Positions 18,517-27,703 of a stretch of 64,000 bases of DNA are shown piece by piece. Numbering within the stretch: position 1 is the first letter of the stretch; every line of letters begins with the position of its first letter. This stretch comes from an uncultured Collinsella sp. (lineage in GTDB: Bacteria > Actinomycetota > Coriobacteriia > Coriobacteriales > Coriobacteriaceae), in assembly GCA_937995345.1 (NCBI GenBank), contig CALKKS010000008.1, positions 134,974-198,973 on the forward strand, read 5' to 3'. The notes under the pieces are model-generated. The model searched no databases. It was not told the DNA's origin and saw nothing but the letters and a program-made list of their open reading frames with translations. Position numbers and translations under genes: made by a program.

Positions 18517-19050
18517 TTATCCGTTGATAATCGAGGCAATCTCGCGCAAATCGTCGGCAAAGTAGATGCCGTGCTGGCGCCTCGGGCTCGAAAGCCCTTT
18601 ATCAATCATGTGCTCGAGCAACGCCTTAAGATCGTTGTAGTAGCCCCCAAGGTTGTACAGAATGCACGGCGCATCGAGATGCCCCAACGACACGGCGGAC
18701 ATGACCTCGGCAATCTCCTCGAGCGTACCCGTCCCACCGGGAAAGGCGATGAACGCGTCACCGAGCTCAATCATCTTGGCCTTGCGTTCGGCCATGTCAC
18801 TCGTCACGATGAGGTCGTCGATACCGTCATGTTGAAACTCGGCCTCGATAAAAAAGCTCGGTTCAACACCCGTCACGTGTCCACCTGCCTCGAGTACGCT
18901 ATCGGCGAGCGCACCCATCAGACCCGACTTGGACCCGCCGTATACCAACGCGTGTCCGTTAGCGCCAATCCAGTCGCCCAGCTCCTGCACCGCGGGCAGA
19001 AACGCCGGGTCATTGCCGACGCTGGCACCCAGGTATACCGTGATATTCAT
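18517..19050 (-). CDS. LOG-family (TIGR00730) protein
   Basis: 177 residues, the family's usual length. The hallmark 'FPGGTGTLEEI' lies at residues 103-113 and an upstream 'VYGGSKSGLMGALAD' segment at 36-50, as in LOG cytokinin-activating phosphoribohydrolases. In bacteria these enzymes hydrolyse nucleoside 5'-monophosphates to base and ribose phosphate, or serve in purine turnover. The CLC gene lies 125 bases downstream and the K+ channel gene 36 bases upstream, both on the same strand. No functional link is apparent. Confidence 0.92.
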   Translation of the reverse strand: MNITVYLGASVGNDPAFLPAVQELGDWIGANGHALVYGGSKSGLMGALADSVLEAGGHVTGVEPSFFIEAEFQHDGIDDLIVTSDMAERKAKMIELGDAFIAFPGGTGTLEEIAEVMSAVSLGHLDAPCILYNLGGYYNDLKALLEHMIDKGLSSPRRQHGIYFADDLREIASIING

Positions 19051-19086
19051 ATTCAGTCCCCCTCGTCGTGACGCGCGGCGCCCGTT

Positions 19087-19512
19087 CTAGCGTTGGCGTC
19101 GGCGATATTCGCGCACACGGCGCGATAGGTCGGCAAGCTCGTCACGATCGAGCTCTTCCAAATGCTCCAGATCATCCATAAAGCGCGCCATGGTGTCCTT
19201 TTGGCGCATCTTGATGAGCGTGTTGCAGTAGTTCACCGCCACGCCCGTGAGCATGGCGATGTAGAAGATGCTGATGACGCTCAAAACGACGGTGATAGCG
19301 CGGGCAACCGGCGTCTCGGCCGGGATATCACCGAAGCCGATCGTCGATACGGTCTCAAAGCTAAACCAGAGGCCGTCGCCAAACGTAAGGGTCGTGGGCT
19401 CGGACAGCCAGACGGCCGTCGAGCACAGCAGATAGAAGACGAGAAACAGGCCCGTGATGCGCGCAAAGCCAGCCTGGCGCAACACGTCGGCAAGCGTCCT
19501 CAACTTGTTCAT
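19087..19512 (-). CDS. Small two-helix potassium channel
   Basis: 141 residues from the ATG at 19512 (GGGG ribosome site); the frame extends 17 codons upstream. Two transmembrane helices (about residues 17-36 and 72-95) flank a pore loop with the selectivity filter 'TIGFGDI' (about 58-64). A charged coiled C-terminal tail of about 40 residues follows instead of an RCK domain. It is a Kcs-like K+ channel subunit that would form tetramers in the cytoplasmic membrane. A large inverted repeat (19566-19650) lies just upstream. Confidence 0.9.
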   Translation of the reverse strand: MNKLRTLADVLRQAGFARITGLFLVFYLLCSTAVWLSEPTTLTFGDGLWFSFETVSTIGFGDIPAETPVARAITVVLSVISIFYIAMLTGVAVNYCNTLIKMRQKDTMARFMDDLEHLEELDRDELADLSRRVREYRRRQR

Positions 19513-19565
19513 CGCGACCCCTTTTCCCAGACGCCCAATCACATTCGCTCGGTATTGTCCCACAA

Positions 19566-19650
19566 CCGGCAGTTAGGGACCTTCCTTTTGTGCCGGCAGT
19601 TGGGGACAGTCCCTTTCTGCCGGCACAAAAGGAACGTCCCTAACTGCCGG
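19566..19650. repeat. Long inverted repeat of the GGGAC family
   Basis: Two arms of about 34 bases starting CCGGCAGTTAGGGAC and ending GTCCCTAACTGCCGG are nearly perfectly complementary around a 17-base centre (TTGGGGACAGTCCCTTT). The centre is itself palindromic. It lies between the divergent K+ channel and hybrid kinase genes. Confidence 0.88.
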
Positions 19651-19774
19651 GAGCGACCGTTTAGCGGTGCGGCTGCCCAAGTGCCGGGCGGGACCGTTTA
19701 GCGGCTCAGCGGCCGACTAAGCATGCTGAGCTGGTATCCTTATGCGGTATTGTCTCTACTCGATAGGATTGTAT

Positions 19775-22579
19775 GTGAAACCTTCCGCTGTCCTTCGCTT
19801 AGCTCTATATCGCACCCTGGCCGTCGCGCTTGCCGCGCTCACCGTACTGAGCGCCACCGTGCCTGCCCCCGCCTTTGCCGTCGACTCCGACCAGCAGGTA
19901 AAAACGGTCCGCGTCGGCTGGCTCGTCAACAACGAGGGCTTCCAGGAAGGCACGCCGGGCGAGCGTCTCTCAGGATGGGGCTACGAATACCTCCAGACCC
20001 TCTCGTATTACACGAAGGGTTGGCGATACGAATACGTCAGCGGCACCTTCACCGAGCTCATGAACATGCTCGAGGCAGGCGAGATCGACCTCATGCCCAA
20101 CATCTCGTATTCGGAAGAACGCGAGCAAAAGTTGCTCTTTTCCTCGAACCCCGAGGGCACCGAACGCTACTACATCTACGCCAAGCCCGATCGCGACGAT
20201 CTGGCCAAGGGTGACCCCCAGGCGCTCCAAGGCCTTACCATCGGCTGCAACTCTGGCGTTATGCAAACTATCGTCGGCCAGCAGTGGCTTGCCGACGAAG
20301 GCGTCATCTGCACTTATAAAGAAATCGACACCGGCAGCGCCCTCTTTGAGGCGCTTGCAGACGGCGAGGTCGACGCCGTCATCATGAACGACACCATCTC
20401 ATCGCCCGATGCGTCGCCGATGTTCTACGTGGGCTCGAGCGACTACTATTTTGCCGTCCCCAAAAGCCGCCCCGATTTGATGGACGATATCAACGCCGCC
20501 ATGACGGTCATTGCCCGCGTCAACCCGCGCTATAACGATGAGGTCAAATCGAGCTACTCTGCCCAAAACAGTGGCTCATCATCGCTCGCCACTGCCGAAA
20601 CCTCCTGGCTCAAGGCAAACGGCAACACCATCACGCTCGGCTATCTTGTCAACCAGCTTCCCTACTGCACGCAAAATGACGATGGCGAGATGGAGGGATC
20701 GCTCACCTCGCTTGCAACTACGCTGCACGACAAGTTTGGCATTACGGTTAAAACCGTCGCATTCTCAAACAACGAGAAGATGGTTGAAGCCCTTTCCGAC
20801 GGAACCATCGATGCCGCTCTGCCATTCTTTCGCGACTATTGGCTTGCCGAACAGAAGGGGGTCACCCAGTCAAACTCGATGGGAACGGTTTCCCTAACCG
20901 CTATTCACGTCAGTAACGACCTAGACAGCGACCTAAAGGACATCGCTTGCACAGAGAACGCGATCATCAACCGGTTTGAGCTCGAAAGCCTCTTCCCCGA
21001 CGCGACGGTAACCGAATATCCGAATAAAGACGAAGCGCTCAATGCTCTCCGTGTGGGAAAGGCACGTTGCATCGTTGTCCCCAGCACGCGCCTGGAAACC
21101 ATCCGCGACACCTACGACATCGAGGATTTCGAGACACAGGAACTCACCGACACGGCAGAACTATCGTGTATGATTTCGCGCGGCAAGCCCGAGCTGTTGG
21201 GAATCATTAACAAGGGCATCATCAATGCAGGCGAATCGCTCTTTGCAAGCAGTTATTCCCCCACATCGTACTCGGCGCAAGAATCGGACACGTACCAGTT
21301 TATCTACCGCAACCGCACCGCCATTGTGACTGTCGCCATCGGCATTTTGTCCATCGGCATCGTCATCCTTGTCTGGTCGCTTTACCGCGCACGGAAGGAA
21401 CGGCAGAAAGCCGTTGCCGCCAACGCCGCCAAAACCGCTTTCCTCACGCGCATGAGCCACGATATTCGCACGCCGCTCAACGGTATCCTGGGGCTTATCG
21501 AAATTGAGGAACTGAACGAAGACGACATACAAGCCGCACGCGAAAGTCGCGCCAAGGCACGCGTCGTCGCCAATCACCTGCTATCGCTGATTAACGACAT
21601 CCTCGAGATGGGCAGAATCGAGGAGCGCAAGGTAGTACTCGAGCACGAATCATTTAACGTTAAAGAACTGTGCGATGATGCACTCGTACTGTGCAAGCTC
21701 CGCGCATCGAGCTGCGGCATAACAATGACAGACGTCAGCGAACCTTACGCCCTCGGCCAATACATGTTCGGCAGTCCCACCCATATTCGACAAATCCTCG
21801 TCAACCTGCTCAACAACGGCATTAAATACAACAAGCGCGGCGGAACCGTCACGTTTATGTCGACCATCAAACCGCTCAACGACGAACATGCACTCTTTTG
21901 CTTTAGCGTCTCGGATACCGGCATTGGCATGACTCCCGAGTTTTTGAAGCACATTTACGAGCCGTTTGCCCAAGAAGGCGCAGATGCGCGCAGCAAGTTC
22001 CAAGGAACCGGAATTGGCATGTCAATCGTCAAATCGCTCCTCGACATGATGGGCGGCACGATTGAGATTTCGAGTGAAGTGGGCGTGGGAAGCACGTTCA
22101 ACGTCCAGATTCCGCTCGATATCGACAAGAACCCTCAGATACAGGGACGTACGGATAAGCAGGAAACCAGTTGCTCGCTTGCCGGTATGAACGTTCTTTT
22201 GGCAGAAGATAACGAGCTCAATGCCGAGATTGCCCAGGCCCTGCTCGAAAGCGAAGGAATCGTCGTAACTCACGCCGCCGACGGCAACGAAGCGGTCGAC
22301 CTATACGTTGGTCGTCCCGCTGGCAGCTTCGATGCGATCCTGATGGATATCATGATGCCAGGCATGGATGGCTACGAGGCAACCCGCGCGATTCGCCTGA
22401 GCGAGAAGGCCGATGCAACCGACATCCCCATCATCGCACTCACCGCCAATGCATTTGTCGAAGACGCCAAGGCAGCACACGATGCCGGTATGAACGCCCA
22501 CCTGTCCAAACCGCTCGACTTTAACAAGCTCAAAAACATACTCGCTTGCATCAAGAAAAACGGAGCCGTTTCGCTATAG
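19775..22579 (+). CDS. Hybrid histidine kinase with two periplasmic-type solute-binding domains (BvgS-like)
   Basis: 934 residues from a GTG at 19775 behind ATAGGA; an ATG 33 bases upstream is in frame but has no ribosome site. A signal peptide ending near 'PAPAFA' is followed by two SBP_bac_3 domains (about residues 40-260 and 275-495). One transmembrane helix (about 510-535) leads to HisKA with 'MSHDIRTPLNGILGL' (about 555-569), HATPase_c ('DTGIGM', 'GTGIGMSIV') and a receiver domain with Asp in 'AILMDIMMPGMDG' (about 850). The layout resembles BvgS/EvgS sensors, where Venus-flytrap domains sense small molecules outside the cell. No partner regulator gene is adjacent. Ligand unknown, possibly an amino acid. 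Confidence 0.92.
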   Translation: MKPSAVLRLALYRTLAVALAALTVLSATVPAPAFAVDSDQQVKTVRVGWLVNNEGFQEGTPGERLSGWGYEYLQTLSYYTKGWRYEYVSGTFTELMNMLEAGEIDLMPNISYSEEREQKLLFSSNPEGTERYYIYAKPDRDDLAKGDPQALQGLTIGCNSGVMQTIVGQQWLADEGVICTYKEIDTGSALFEALADGEVDAVIMNDTISSPDASPMFYVGSSDYYFAVPKSRPDLMDDINAAMTVIARVNPRYNDEVKSSYSAQNSGSSSLATAETSWLKANGNTITLGYLVNQLPYCTQNDDGEMEGSLTSLATTLHDKFGITVKTVAFSNNEKMVEALSDGTIDAALPFFRDYWLAEQKGVTQSNSMGTVSLTAIHVSNDLDSDLKDIACTENAIINRFELESLFPDATVTEYPNKDEALNALRVGKARCIVVPSTRLETIRDTYDIEDFETQELTDTAELSCMISRGKPELLGIINKGIINAGESLFASSYSPTSYSAQESDTYQFIYRNRTAIVTVAIGILSIGIVILVWSLYRARKERQKAVAANAAKTAFLTRMSHDIRTPLNGILGLIEIEELNEDDIQAARESRAKARVVANHLLSLINDILEMGRIEERKVVLEHESFNVKELCDDALVLCKLRASSCGITMTDVSEPYALGQYMFGSPTHIRQILVNLLNNGIKYNKRGGTVTFMSTIKPLNDEHALFCFSVSDTGIGMTPEFLKHIYEPFAQEGADARSKFQGTGIGMSIVKSLLDMMGGTIEISSEVGVGSTFNVQIPLDIDKNPQIQGRTDKQETSCSLAGMNVLLAEDNELNAEIAQALLESEGIVVTHAADGNEAVDLYVGRPAGSFDAILMDIMMPGMDGYEATRAIRLSEKADATDIPIIALTANAFVEDAKAAHDAGMNAHLSKPLDFNKLKNILACIKKNGAVSL

Positions 22580-22621
22580 TTTGTGCTCAACCACCATATA
22601 CAGGTAGAAAGGAAACCAACG

Positions 22622-23101
22622 ATGTTTAGGCCCTTGCGTCGAAAGAAACGTGCGATTTCCGATGAGGCGGCGCGCGAGTTGCTCGCCACCTGCAAGCGCG
22701 GAGTCTTTGCCGTTAACGGCGATGATGGCTACCCTTATGCCGTTCCCGTCAACTACTTCTTTGACCCCGAGCACGACAAGATTTATTTCCATGGCGCCAA
22801 GGCTGGCCACAAGGTCGATTCACTCAAGCGTGACGATAAAGTCTGCTTTACCGTGTACGGCAACGAGTGGTACAAGGACGATGACTGGGCTCCCTATGTT
22901 ATGAGCACCGTGGTTTTTGGTCGTTGCCGCCTGGTAGATGAAGCGCCCGCGTTTATCGAGGACAAAGTCCGTCAGCTCGCGCTTAAGTACTACCCTTCTG
23001 CCGAAGAAGTCGAGGAGGAGATCGCCAAAGACATAAAGGGCGTCCAACTCTACGAGATTTCGATTGAACATCTTTGCGGCAAGCAGATTCATGAAAAGTA
23101 A
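22622..23101 (+). CDS. Pyridoxamine 5'-phosphate oxidase-like flavoprotein (NimA-type fold)
   Basis: 159 residues from the ATG at 22622 with AGAAAGGA upstream. The sequence 'GVFAVNGDDGYPYAVPVNYFF' (about residues 24-44) and 'IYFHGAKAGHKVDSL' (about 51-65) are the FMN-binding elements of the split-barrel PNPOx-like family. 'VVFGRCRLV' follows. Relatives include NimA nitroimidazole reductases and other FMN reductases. It lies 42 bases after the hybrid kinase stop and could be co-transcribed. The substrate is not predictable. Confidence 0.88.
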   Translation: MFRPLRRKKRAISDEAARELLATCKRGVFAVNGDDGYPYAVPVNYFFDPEHDKIYFHGAKAGHKVDSLKRDDKVCFTVYGNEWYKDDDWAPYVMSTVVFGRCRLVDEAPAFIEDKVRQLALKYYPSAEEVEEEIAKDIKGVQLYEISIEHLCGKQIHEK

Positions 23102-23129
23102 GCCCTAAAAGCAGGTCTCACAAAGAGCA

Positions 23130-23169
23130 ATATGGCCCGGTTCCTACCAACATTGAAACCGGGCCATAT
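23130..23169. terminator. Bidirectional terminator hairpin
   Basis: Arms ATATGGCCCGGTT and AACCGGGCCATAT lie between two convergent genes, two bases before the hybrid kinase stop on the minus strand. The T-tracts are weak on both sides. Confidence 0.7.
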
Positions 23170-23171
23170 GC

Positions 23172-25364
23172 TTATGAAGCGTCGGCGGCTATGTGCGCAA
23201 GCGCCTCTACGAGCTCCTGTGCACTCACAGGCTTGCTCAGATGCGCGTCCATGCCCGCCTCGCGCGAAAGCCTACGGTCGTCGGCAAAGGCGTTGGCGCT
23301 CACGGCAATGATCGGCGTGGTCGCGGCGTCCTCGCGATCGAGCGCTCGAATCTGACGCGTGGCCTCAAGCCCATCGATGCCCGGCATCATGATGTCCATC
23401 AGCACCACGTCGTACTCGTACGGCTCGCTCGCGGCAAACGTCTCGACGGCAGACTCGCCGTCCTTAGCATGCACCACGATGGCACCGGCACGGTCGAGCG
23501 TAAACTGTGCGATCTCGGCATTCAGGTCGTTATCCTCTACGAGCAAAACGCGCAGGCCCCGAACTGCATCGACGTCGACCGCATCCACACGAACTGCCTG
23601 AGGAATATCGGAGCGCTTGCACTGCTCAAACGGCAGGCGGATGGTAAACGCCGTCCCCTGCCCCAAGGTACTCGTAAAGCTCATGGTTCCGCCCATAAGC
23701 TCGACCAGCTGCTTGGCGATAGACGCGCCCAGGCCAGTTCCCGACGAAGCGCCTTCCACCTGTTGCTCCTCGCGGCTAAACGGCTCGTAGAGGTGCTGTT
23801 GGAACTCCTCGCTCATGCCAATACCGTTATCGGCGATCGTGTATTCATAGATGGGAACGCCATCTACCGGCTCTACCTCGCGACACGCCAGGCGCACATA
23901 GCCGCCCCGACGGTTGTACTTGACGGCATTACCGGCAATATTGACCAACAAGCGCTTGAGGTGCGTCACGCTCACCCGAGCATAGGGATGATCGAGCGTT
24001 TGCTGGTCGCAGATAATTGTCACCAGGCGCTCCTCGGCCTGGCGCTCCAGAATATCGCTCACTTCGCGGTTGAGGGCCACCAAATTTGTGGGCACCAGAT
24101 TCAGGTCAACCTGCCCGCTCTCCAAACGGCTCATATCGAGTGCCTCGTTCGCAAGGTCGAGCAGCAAGCCCGATGCCGTCCAGATCTTTGAGCGGCACTC
24201 GGTCTGCTTTTGCAAGTCGCCCGCGTTGGCATTGCCCACCTCGACCATACCGCGAATGCCGTTGATAGGCGTGCGCAGGTCGTGACTCATACGACGCAGA
24301 AACTCCGTCTTTGCAGAGTTGGCAGACGAGGCCTCGCGCGCTGCCTTTGCCAGCTTGTCGCCATAGTCGCGCTCCTGCACCAACAGGTCGGTCAGGCGTT
24401 GGCGCTCTGCATGGCGGCGTACCAACGCTGTTGCGGCTATAGCGCCGCCGTAGAGCACCAACACGCTGGCAACTACAACTGCGACGGTTTCAAAGTAACG
24501 CCGCGCGGAAGTGTAGGTGTACACGTAGAATTGGCGTGCTTTACCAAAAGTGCCCAGATACCACTCGCCGTTGGCGTTGACCAAACTAACCTTACCGGCC
24601 AGGCAGCGTTCCTTAATACCGTCAACTATGGTGGCGTCTGTCACAGGCAAAACGAATGCGCCCGACGTGGTGGGTTCAACGGCATTAGTCGCAACAACCT
24701 TGTCATCGTTTTCGATCACGATATTGCCGCTATCGATGGTTTCATAACCACCGAGCAAGCTCTGCAACTTGAGCGTATTGCTCGCGACCGCCTTGGCACT
24801 CTGATGCCTTACCGCGATAACGACACCCTCGCCGTCCCGCCGAGTCACGCAGCCAATGTCTGCGACCGAATCGTCCGCAAGCGTGATGCGGGCGGAATAG
24901 GACTTAAGCGGATGGGCCGCCACCTCCAGCACAGGTGCTTCTTTGAGATGCGCAGCGAGCGATTCGTATCCTACGTCATCCGTCGAGGACTCGGACACCA
25001 AGTTGCCCGATGCGTCCGTCACGATCAGCGCGCTCACGTTGAACTGGTCGGCATATTGTTGTAGCGTGGCGTTATCCACCGAGCCGTCGCGCTCCATATC
25101 GCGCGCTACCTCTCCGGCAATCTCCATAACGCGAATCAGGTTTTTGGTCGCATAGGCGCTGTTGAACGCATCGTAGGAAAGGCTCTGCGTCGCCACGTAA
25201 TCGACAACGTTGGCAAAGCGCCGCTCGGCCTGGGCCGTCGTGTAACCGTAGCTCATCATGCCGGCAACAACCGAGAGCGCTATCCCCAACAGAACGGCGA
25301 GGAGCCATAGCCGAGCCGAACGATCGCCCCGCTCCTCTACGGTATGGTCGGGCACATCAATCAT
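23172..25364 (-). CDS. Membrane hybrid histidine kinase with extracytoplasmic sensor domain
   Basis: 730 residues. A first transmembrane helix (about 18-40) and a second (about 305-328) bracket a ~260-residue extracytoplasmic domain of likely Cache type. A coiled linker, HisKA ('MSHDLRTPINGIRGM', about 370-384), HATPase_c ('DNGIGMSEE', 'GTGLGASIA') and a receiver domain with Asp in 'YDVVLMDIMMPGIDG' (about 660) follow. Its start overlaps the stop of the upstream solute-binding lipoprotein gene (ATGA), so the two are made together. The lipoprotein probably delivers the signal to this kinase. It parallels the fused kinase at 19775, with its binding domain detached. Confidence 0.92.
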   Translation of the reverse strand: MIDVPDHTVEERGDRSARLWLLAVLLGIALSVVAGMMSYGYTTAQAERRFANVVDYVATQSLSYDAFNSAYATKNLIRVMEIAGEVARDMERDGSVDNATLQQYADQFNVSALIVTDASGNLVSESSTDDVGYESLAAHLKEAPVLEVAAHPLKSYSARITLADDSVADIGCVTRRDGEGVVIAVRHQSAKAVASNTLKLQSLLGGYETIDSGNIVIENDDKVVATNAVEPTTSGAFVLPVTDATIVDGIKERCLAGKVSLVNANGEWYLGTFGKARQFYVYTYTSARRYFETVAVVVASVLVLYGGAIAATALVRRHAERQRLTDLLVQERDYGDKLAKAAREASSANSAKTEFLRRMSHDLRTPINGIRGMVEVGNANAGDLQKQTECRSKIWTASGLLLDLANEALDMSRLESGQVDLNLVPTNLVALNREVSDILERQAEERLVTIICDQQTLDHPYARVSVTHLKRLLVNIAGNAVKYNRRGGYVRLACREVEPVDGVPIYEYTIADNGIGMSEEFQQHLYEPFSREEQQVEGASSGTGLGASIAKQLVELMGGTMSFTSTLGQGTAFTIRLPFEQCKRSDIPQAVRVDAVDVDAVRGLRVLLVEDNDLNAEIAQFTLDRAGAIVVHAKDGESAVETFAASEPYEYDVVLMDIMMPGIDGLEATRQIRALDREDAATTPIIAVSANAFADDRRLSREAGMDAHLSKPVSAQELVEALAHIAADAS

Positions 25365-26230
25365 GACAGGCCCTCCATATTCAAAAACGGCGAAGGGTCA
25401 TCAAAGTACTTTGACACCAGGCGTTCCATGGTGCCATCGGCAAGCATTTCTTGGTAGGCATGGGTGAGCTTAACGTCGATGCCGCGCGTGTCGTTGATAT
25501 CGAAAGCGGTGCCCAGACCAACCTCTAGCAGCGGCTCATTCAAAATGCGATACGTCACGCCATAGTCTTTTTCGTAGGTGAGCAGCGAGGACTCATGCGC
25601 GGCGATGGCGTCGACCAGACCCTCGACGAGTGCCGGGTTCAGGTACGGGCGGTCCGAAAAGCTGTAGAGCTCCTTGATCTGCGGAACGTTTTCATTGGTA
25701 CGGTTGAGCAAAATGTCCTCGGGCTTGGTGGTGGACTGTACCGCCACGATCTTGCCCTCAAGATCGGCAAGCGTGTAGATATCGCTCTCGGGATCGACGG
25801 CAACCACCTGGCGGCTTGCGAGGTACGGGCCGGCCCAGCGATACTCGCTTTCGCGACCCGTCATACTAAAGCTACCCATGACGCAATCGAGCTCGCCGCT
25901 CGCCAGCAGCTCTTTCTTCTTTTCCCAGTCGATCAGCTGGTATTTTGGCTTGTAACCAATGCGGGCCAGCGCCTCGGTCAAAATCTCGACATCCAGGCCA
26001 ACGATATCGCCGTACTCATCGCTATACACAAATGGTGGGTAGAGGTCGCTTCCGACGTTAAGCGTCTTAAGGCTGTCGTCTTTGACCTGCGAGGAGGCCG
26101 AGTCTTCTAATGCGGATGTCGGGGCTCCGTTATTCGACCCGGAACAGCCAGCTATCGCCACGACAAAGACGCTCACCGCTGCAAGCGCAACAAACAACGA
26201 TATGGCAAGCGAGCGACGAGGCCTTTTCAT
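25361..26230 (-). CDS. Solute-binding lipoprotein (SBP_bac_3), likely sensor partner of the kinase
   Basis: 289 residues from the ATG at 26230; the frame continues upstream without sense. A type II signal peptide ends in the lipobox 'AIAGC' (Cys near residue 29), then a short Ser/Asn-rich linker, then an SBP_bac_3 domain ('GSDLYPPFVYSDEYGDIVGLD' region, 'GELDCVMGSFSMT'). Domains of this kind bind amino acids or related solutes outside the membrane. There is no ABC permease or ATPase gene next to it. Instead it overlaps a hybrid kinase gene by four bases, which suggests a sensing rather than an uptake role. Confidence 0.9.
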   Translation of the reverse strand: MKRPRRSLAISLFVALAAVSVFVVAIAGCSGSNNGAPTSALEDSASSQVKDDSLKTLNVGSDLYPPFVYSDEYGDIVGLDVEILTEALARIGYKPKYQLIDWEKKKELLASGELDCVMGSFSMTGRESEYRWAGPYLASRQVVAVDPESDIYTLADLEGKIVAVQSTTKPEDILLNRTNENVPQIKELYSFSDRPYLNPALVEGLVDAIAAHESSLLTYEKDYGVTYRILNEPLLEVGLGTAFDINDTRGIDVKLTHAYQEMLADGTMERLVSKYFDDPSPFLNMEGLS

Positions 26231-26376
26231 CGAGCTCCAGACAATCCTGTTTACAGACTCAAGTGAAAAAAAATAATAGCAGACGGAACCGCGCTCGCGC
26301 TCAATGGTTAACAGGCGCTTTACCATATGGGGCCTTCCGGCCAGCCTGGCAGAAAAGCCCCACGTGCAGCGCTTAC

Positions 26377-27591
26377 TTACCGAGCATTAAAAACGTAGCG
26401 GTCCAGGCGGTCGCACGCCTCCTTTACGCGCGAAAGCGGCAGCGCCAGATTCACGCGAATGTGGCAGGGTCCGTGGAACGGACGGCCGTCTTGATAGCCC
26501 ACGCCCACGCGCGCACCCTCGTCGAGCAGCCACTGAATGTCGCGGCCATGCTCGCGGCACCACTCCGTGCAGTCCAGGAACACCATGTACGTGCCCTGCG
26601 GACGCGAATAGGCCACGCCCTTAAAATGCTCGTCCACGTAATCGCAGAAGTAGTCGACGTTGTCTTTGATGGCCTCGTTGAGCTCGTCCACCCACTCGTA
26701 GCCCTGCGGCTGGTAGGCGCCGATGAGCGCATGCATCGAGAGGACGTTCATCTCGTTGTAATGGGTCTTGTTGGACACGGCGCACACGCGGTCGCGCAGT
26801 GTCTCGTTGTAGATGATGTGATAGCTGCCGACTAGGCCCGCGAGGTTGAAGGTCTTGCTGGGCGCATAAAGGGCGACCGTGCGCATGCGGGCGTCCTCGC
26901 TCACCGACTGCGTCGGGATGTGCTTGTGCCCAGGACAGATGATGTCGGACCAGATCTCGTCCGAGATCACCACGCAATCGTGCTGGCGATAGATGTCCAT
27001 GGCGCGCTCGATCTCGTCGCGTTCCCACACGCGGCCGCAGGGATTATGCGGCGAGCAGAAAACGGCAGCATGGATGTGGTTTTGTGCGAGCTTGCGCTCC
27101 ATGTCCTCAAAGTCCATGCGCCATACGCCCTGGTCGTCGAGCTTAAGCGGGCTGTGGACAATGCGATAGCCCGCGGCCTCGATGGACTTGGTAAAGCCAA
27201 TGTAGGTGGGACTGTGGACCAGTACCGCATCGCCTGGCTGGACATATGCGCGCAGCGTCGACACGACACCGCCCAGCACGCCGTTTTCGTAGCCGATATG
27301 CTCCGGCGCCAAGCCCTCAACGCCGTTGCGACGGCTTTGCCATTCGATGATGCGGTCGAAGTACTCGTCACGCGGATTGAAATAGCCAAACATGGGATGC
27401 TGGGCGCGCTGAATGATGTGTTCCTGAACCGTGGGCACCGTGGCAAAATTCATATCCGCCACCCACATGGGGATGCGGTCGAAGCCCTCGTCGGGTGCGT
27501 TCGGAGCCATGTCGGGAATTTCTCCCCAGGAGTCAACGGCGATGGCGTCCATACCGTGGCGGTCGATAAGCGAGGTAAAGTCGTATTTCAT
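26377..27591 (-). CDS. MalY/PatB-type pyridoxal-phosphate aminotransferase (C-S lyase)
   Basis: 404 residues, start behind GGGAG. A fold-type I aminotransferase with 'VADMNFATVP' near residue 43, 'FCSPHNPCGRVW' near 177, 'VVISDEIWSDI' near 207, and the PLP-binding Lys in 'YAPSKTFNLAGLVGS' near 241. The MalY/PatB group splits cystathionine or related C-S compounds and some members also act as regulators. It has its own ribosome site and lies about 145 bases upstream of the solute-binding lipoprotein gene on the same strand. Confidence 0.93.
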   Translation of the reverse strand: MKYDFTSLIDRHGMDAIAVDSWGEIPDMAPNAPDEGFDRIPMWVADMNFATVPTVQEHIIQRAQHPMFGYFNPRDEYFDRIIEWQSRRNGVEGLAPEHIGYENGVLGGVVSTLRAYVQPGDAVLVHSPTYIGFTKSIEAAGYRIVHSPLKLDDQGVWRMDFEDMERKLAQNHIHAAVFCSPHNPCGRVWERDEIERAMDIYRQHDCVVISDEIWSDIICPGHKHIPTQSVSEDARMRTVALYAPSKTFNLAGLVGSYHIIYNETLRDRVCAVSNKTHYNEMNVLSMHALIGAYQPQGYEWVDELNEAIKDNVDYFCDYVDEHFKGVAYSRPQGTYMVFLDCTEWCREHGRDIQWLLDEGARVGVGYQDGRPFHGPCHIRVNLALPLSRVKEACDRLDRYVFNAR

Positions 27592-27703
27592 GCTGAGCTC
27601 CCGTGCAAAGCGGATTGTTTCGGTAGGCGTTATTGTCCACCAGCGTGGGCGGTTTTGGAGCGGAGTTTGGCGCTTAATTTGACGGGTGCGAACGAATGGC
27701 TGG

